A DNA stretch of 64,000 bases from JBBDYD01 sp040901865 (GTDB lineage: Bacteria; Bacteroidota; Ignavibacteria; UBA10030): the NCBI GenBank assembly GCA_040901865.1, contig JBBDYD010000137.1:1-64000 (forward strand). The letters run 5' to 3'. The position numbers and the translations under genes were made by a program. Below, one piece after another: positions 60,882-64,000 of this stretch. The notes beneath the pieces were generated by a model that saw nothing but the letters and a program-made list of their open reading frames with translations, searched no databases and was not told the DNA's origin. Each line of letters begins with the position of its first letter. The stretch's first letter is position 1.

Positions 60882-61744
60882 GTGGATTTGTTTTCTGCGG
60901 GACCAATTAAAGACCGAAGAGCCTCATCAACACCGATGAGGGCTTCATTGGAAGCAACAAGCCGCCGCAGGATGTCAAGTTCCAGAACTGAATCATGGCC
61001 GAGACCGCCCGGGGAGATGCTCGATGTTCCGTCGCGGTTCCCCAAGGGGTGAAGTTCCGGACCGTTGGTTGAGAGATGGCCGCCGCCGTGGTAAAACGTC
61101 ATACCGGTAACATTAACGTGTTCTGGCATGAATCCGAGGACATCGACCAGAGCAATGAACCCGGTCCTTCCCCAATTGCCATTCAGCCATTTGATCAAGA
61201 GGGTGCTTGCGGTCGTGACAACGCGGAACCGTGTCTCTGGCACTTCGGCGGCAAGGAACCCGGCGAAGTTCTTGAGAACATCTCTGTCTTTCACTTCGCA
61301 GCGCGTTGCGGGATCTCCGTTCGGAGCATAGCTCAAACTGTTATTCGTGCAAACGACGCACTTCAATTTCGCTTTTCGGACAAAGTCGGTAAAACGGCGT
61401 CTGGCGAATCCACCCTCGAGGATGTTCTTACGAATGATGACCTGATTGCAGTACAGGACATCCGTCCGCGAGCCGATGTCAGCGGAAAGCGGCTTGGAAT
61501 CTCTGAAATACTCAAACGCGTCATTGAAGCGGACAACGAGATCGTGCGAATCGATCCATTTCCCACGGCTCGCTCCGATTAGTGTTCGAGCAGGTCCGAC
61601 GACCGCCACGCGTTTCTTCGCAAGGAGGCCTGTAAACGCCGGATCACGGTCCCAGGCCAACCGCCCGTCACGGATCATCTGCAATTCCAGGTCGGGAATA
61701 GCAGAGGGCCTGTGAGCATTCTGAGATACCGCCGAATGATTCAT
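60878..61744 (-). CDS. GT29 sialyltransferase-like protein
   Basis: 288 residues. All three core sialylmotifs can be traced: L (VAVVGPARTLIGASRGKWID near 47-66, continuing SHDLVVRFNDA), S (RTGFIALVDVLGFMPEHVNV near 193-212, continuing TGMTF) and VS (His250-x4-Glu255). No signal peptide is present, so it is probably cytoplasmic, unlike the Golgi enzymes. GT29 is mostly eukaryotic, so this is unusual. No sialic-acid synthesis genes (neuA, neuB) are nearby; another nonulosonate or a different donor is possible. It overlaps both neighbours by four bases. Confidence 0.8.
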   Translation of the reverse strand: MNHSAVSQNAHRPSAIPDLELQMIRDGRLAWDRDPAFTGLLAKKRVAVVGPARTLIGASRGKWIDSHDLVVRFNDAFEYFRDSKPLSADIGSRTDVLYCNQVIIRKNILEGGFARRRFTDFVRKAKLKCVVCTNNSLSYAPNGDPATRCEVKDRDVLKNFAGFLAAEVPETRFRVVTTASTLLIKWLNGNWGRTGFIALVDVLGFMPEHVNVTGMTFYHGGGHLSTNGPELHPLGNRDGTSSISPGGLGHDSVLELDILRRLVASNEALIGVDEALRSLIGPAENKST

Positions 61745-62577
61745 TGATGATCCCGGATTGTGACGGCCGTGTGGTTCCTTTGAAGAAGGACAAGATAATG
61801 ATCTCCCATCCCGCGCAATAAGGGGAGTTTGCCAACACGAACATCCAGGCCGTCGAGCATTTTGCTTATCCTCGGTAATCGATTCCTGAAGGCTTGAGCA
61901 TGCGGGGGAGGGCTGAAGAGGGAAAGTCCCCGAATCATGACCGGATCAAACCAGGGCGAGGCGATTGAGAGCAGTCGTCGGAGGGGATGATAATGCACTT
62001 CAAATGAGTGTTGGTGGAATCCTGTTGCGCGCACGCCGGATTGAAATCGGCGGAATGCAGACCGGGGGCGCAAACGAGCAAGGCCTGCGCTGATCTCCCA
62101 AAAGCAGGCTCTGGGCATGACGACCCCGAGAAAGTATCCCTTCGGATGTATTGCTCTTGCAACACGAGCGAAAACTGGATCAAGCGAATTGGAACAATTC
62201 AATCCTCCGAAATTCGAAAGGACAAGGTCAAACGTCCTGCTTCCCAATGAGGACAGGTCTTCAAAAGAGGAGACGAAGAACTCCGTTTTCAACCCCGGAT
62301 TCCTGGACGATCGTTTTGCCGCCTGGTCTATCATGCCCGGTGAGACATCGACGCCGGTAATGGAATACCCATCGGCGGCAAGTGCGAGCGCATCGATGCC
62401 GACTCCGCAGTTGATGTCGAGGATTGACGAACCGTGGGGAAGTACGTCACGGATTGATTCATAAACGGTTGTTCGGATTTTCGCCGTGACTTCGTTCTCG
62501 AACGTCGATTCAAAGATCGGTGCAATTGCACTGAACGCATCGGCAACATCGGTATGCTGGAAATCGGACTCAGGCAT
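61741..62577 (-). CDS. Class I SAM-dependent methyltransferase
   Basis: 278 residues. Motif I is ILDINCGVGIDALALAADGY near 52-71 and motif II ITGVDVSPGMIDQA follows. SNFGGLNC near 120 is the post-II region. The C-terminal half has no clear family. ATG 62577 overlaps the upstream radical SAM stop by eight bases, while TTG 62598 would add residues with no support. Product unknown, but the context suggests surface-molecule or small-molecule methylation. Confidence 0.85.
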   Translation of the reverse strand: MPESDFQHTDVADAFSAIAPIFESTFENEVTAKIRTTVYESIRDVLPHGSSILDINCGVGIDALALAADGYSITGVDVSPGMIDQAAKRSSRNPGLKTEFFVSSFEDLSSLGSRTFDLVLSNFGGLNCSNSLDPVFARVARAIHPKGYFLGVVMPRACFWEISAGLARLRPRSAFRRFQSGVRATGFHQHSFEVHYHPLRRLLSIASPWFDPVMIRGLSLFSPPPHAQAFRNRLPRISKMLDGLDVRVGKLPLLRGMGDHYLVLLQRNHTAVTIRDHQ

Positions 62578-64000
62578 GGGTGGGGGAGGTGCGTTCAAGC
62601 TCCTTCAAGGCCCGTAGGTGATGGGGGAGCGTGATGCCGTGAACCATCATGGAAGCCAGTATTTCGAGAGAACGCCGGTTGACGGAGGCAGGGCGGACCG
62701 AGAGGTCCCGGAGCGTTCTCATGCCCCTCCAAATCCTGAACCGCTTGTGAACCACGGTGTGGAGCACGTGGTAATACTGCCGGCTGAACGCGGCCTGAAC
62801 CATTGGGTCAAAGTCATCACTCGTTTCCCAATTTTGCTTTGCTCCTAATTGGGCTTTGACGCGATCGTAGAATTTCGTTCCAGGAAGCGGGTACGAGACA
62901 GAAATGCCAATTTCATCGGGTTCGAGCCGCCTGACCATGCAAACGGTTTTTTCGATGTCTTCACTGGTTTCACCCGGGTACCCGAACTGGAGAAAGAAAC
63001 CAACCCGAATACCGGCATCGCGAAGCATCTCGGTCGCCTGCCCGATTTCCTCGACTGTTGTCCCTTTTTCCATCGCGTCAAGTATCTTCTGGGATCCGGA
63101 TTCCGCTCCAACCCAAACCGTCTTGCACCCTGCAGTCTTCAGATGACGGATCGTGTCGTCCCGTAGCAGGAGATCCACGCGTGAGAGACACTTGAAGGGT
63201 ATCGCCGCTCCCTCTCTTTGCACAAGTTCAGCAAATTGTCCAATCCAGCCAGGCTTTAATCCAAATATATCGTCGGTGATCCAGAGGTGATCGGGATGGA
63301 TATGGGTTTTAAGGAACTTCATCTCTGCAACGACGTTCTCCGAACTCCGGCTGTTATACACCTGGCCATACAATGGCTTTGAACACCAATTACAATGGAA
63401 GGGACATCCGCGTGTTGTGGAAATATTGAGGGAAAAATACCCATGCCGCTCTTTCCATATGGCCCGATATCGCTCGATGTCCACCAGATCCCAGGCAGGG
63501 AAGGGGATCTCGTCAAGGTTCTTTATCGGAGGGCGTCGTGTGGTCAGTACTACCTCGCCTGTTGAATCACGAAACGCCAGGCCTTTGATTCCAGATGCAT
63601 CTGTTCCGGATTTCCGGAGCAACAGCGTGCAGAGTTCTGCCAGAGTCTCCTCTCCTTCACCACAAAGCACATAATCCACGTTACGGGAAAGATATTTCTC
63701 TGCATGATCCGCCGAGTCTGAGCTAAACACAACGACCGTACAGTGTTTCTCCTTTGCATAGAAAGCGAGCTGAAGGGCCGCCTGCCGCATTCTGCTCAAA
63801 CACATCTTTGTCAAATAATTAAAGCAATCATCATAAATCACCACGATGCGTGGTGCCTGCAAGTTCAGGGCCGGAATGATTTCCGATTCCTGTTCTGAAA
63901 GCATCACATCATGGAGACCGACCGAGAATCCCTTGTTCCGGAGGTATGCCGCCGCGGTGATGGTGCCAAGCGGCGGATACGGCATGTGGGCCCGGAGCTC
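62570..64000 (-). CDS. B12-binding-type radical SAM protein, start outside window
   Basis: At least 476 codons; the frame is open to the right edge and the true start is beyond it. PYPPLGTITAAAYLRNKG is the typical opening of a B12-type domain, and residues before it (GAG CTC CGG GCC CAC) continue in frame. The radical SAM core has CPFHCNWC (Cys194/198/201 counted from the Met at 63985), then ITDDIFGL and VWVGAESGSQKILDAMEKGT. The family includes methyltransferases and oxidative cyclases. Its stop overlaps the methyltransferase gene. Confidence 0.87.
   Translation of the reverse strand, partial: ELRAHMPYPPLGTITAAAYLRNKGFSVGLHDVMLSEQESEIIPALNLQAPRIVVIYDDCFNYLTKMCLSRMRQAALQLAFYAKEKHCTVVVFSSDSADHAEKYLSRNVDYVLCGEGEETLAELCTLLLRKSGTDASGIKGLAFRDSTGEVVLTTRRPPIKNLDEIPFPAWDLVDIERYRAIWKERHGYFSLNISTTRGCPFHCNWCSKPLYGQVYNSRSSENVVAEMKFLKTHIHPDHLWITDDIFGLKPGWIGQFAELVQREGAAIPFKCLSRVDLLLRDDTIRHLKTAGCKTVWVGAESGSQKILDAMEKGTTVEEIGQATEMLRDAGIRVGFFLQFGYPGETSEDIEKTVCMVRRLEPDEIGISVSYPLPGTKFYDRVKAQLGAKQNWETSDDFDPMVQAAFSRQYYHVLHTVVHKRFRIWRGMRTLRDLSVRPASVNRRSLEILASMMVHGITLPHHLRALKELERTSPTHA

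Overview
This window reads as chromosomal DNA from an aerobic, Gram-negative-type bacterium. It carries LolCDE-like and Lnt lipoprotein machinery and an A1-type haem-copper oxidase. I infer the Bacteroidota/Chlorobiota/Ignavibacteriota side of the tree. The reasons are a bacillithiol cysteine-adding enzyme (BshC), a DUF3098-like small membrane protein, a b6-type quinol:cytochrome c reductase, and promoter candidates of the form TTG-N19/21-TAnnTT. The assignment rests on gene content, not on a tree. I see no insertion sequence, prophage, CRISPR array, rRNA gene or transposase. No stretch longer than about 250 bases lacks a gene.

Layout. 1-221 (-): the start of a small membrane-anchored protein that runs off the left edge. 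445-13869 (+): housekeeping genes proS, dnaE, trxA, aspS, an AtuA-like pair, prfB (with no programmed frameshift) and a lolC/lolE/lolD-type lipoprotein exporter. 14014-15390: a small membrane protein, tRNA-Lys(UUU), tRNA-Leu(GAG) and a secreted TPR protein. 15461-23302 (+): a tight run of start/stop-overlapping genes (CMD-family protein, acylphosphatase, ispF, DedA, PAP2, lnt, threonine aldolase, thioesterase, trpE, trpG). 23514-35378 (+): the translation and RNA operon rimP-nusA-infB-rbfA-truB-ribF-rpsO-pnp, followed by aroA and a lone UgpC/MalK-type ATPase. bshC (-) lies convergent to it. 37282-47757 (+): a respiratory supercluster with ferredoxin, Rieske protein, cytochrome b in two parts, an octahaem cytochrome c, a cupredoxin-like protein, cytochrome oxidase subunits I, III and IV, two small proteins and subunit II. 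47825-52005 (+): an oxidase-assembly operon with ctaA, ctaB, an ABC-2 transporter and a DUF420 protein. 51974-55176 (-): a nucleoside-salvage operon, cdd-tdk-nupC-purine nucleoside phosphorylase. 55249-64000 (-): an apparently single-transcript accessory cluster with three radical SAM enzymes (two B12-type), two methyltransferase genes (one a rare double-domain fusion), a sialyltransferase-like GT29 protein and an arylsulfotransferase-like lipoprotein.

The genes fall into working sets. The respiratory cluster encodes a quinol-to-oxygen chain whose inter-complex carrier may be the octahaem cytochrome or the cupredoxin, with haem A synthesis and probable metal or haem loading encoded just downstream. 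Lnt and LolCDE mature and sort lipoproteins, and the arylsulfotransferase-like protein in the accessory cluster is one of them. The accessory cluster at the right end is the most likely place for undescribed chemistry: its enzymes suggest modification of a surface glycan, lipid or small molecule.

The most striking small-scale signals are an apparent AUU start codon for the purine nucleoside phosphorylase, five near-identical TTG-N20-TAnnTT promoter candidates, terminator-like hairpins placed a few bases before start codons (most clearly in front of rimP), and a 75-bp in-frame tandem repeat at the end of nusA.
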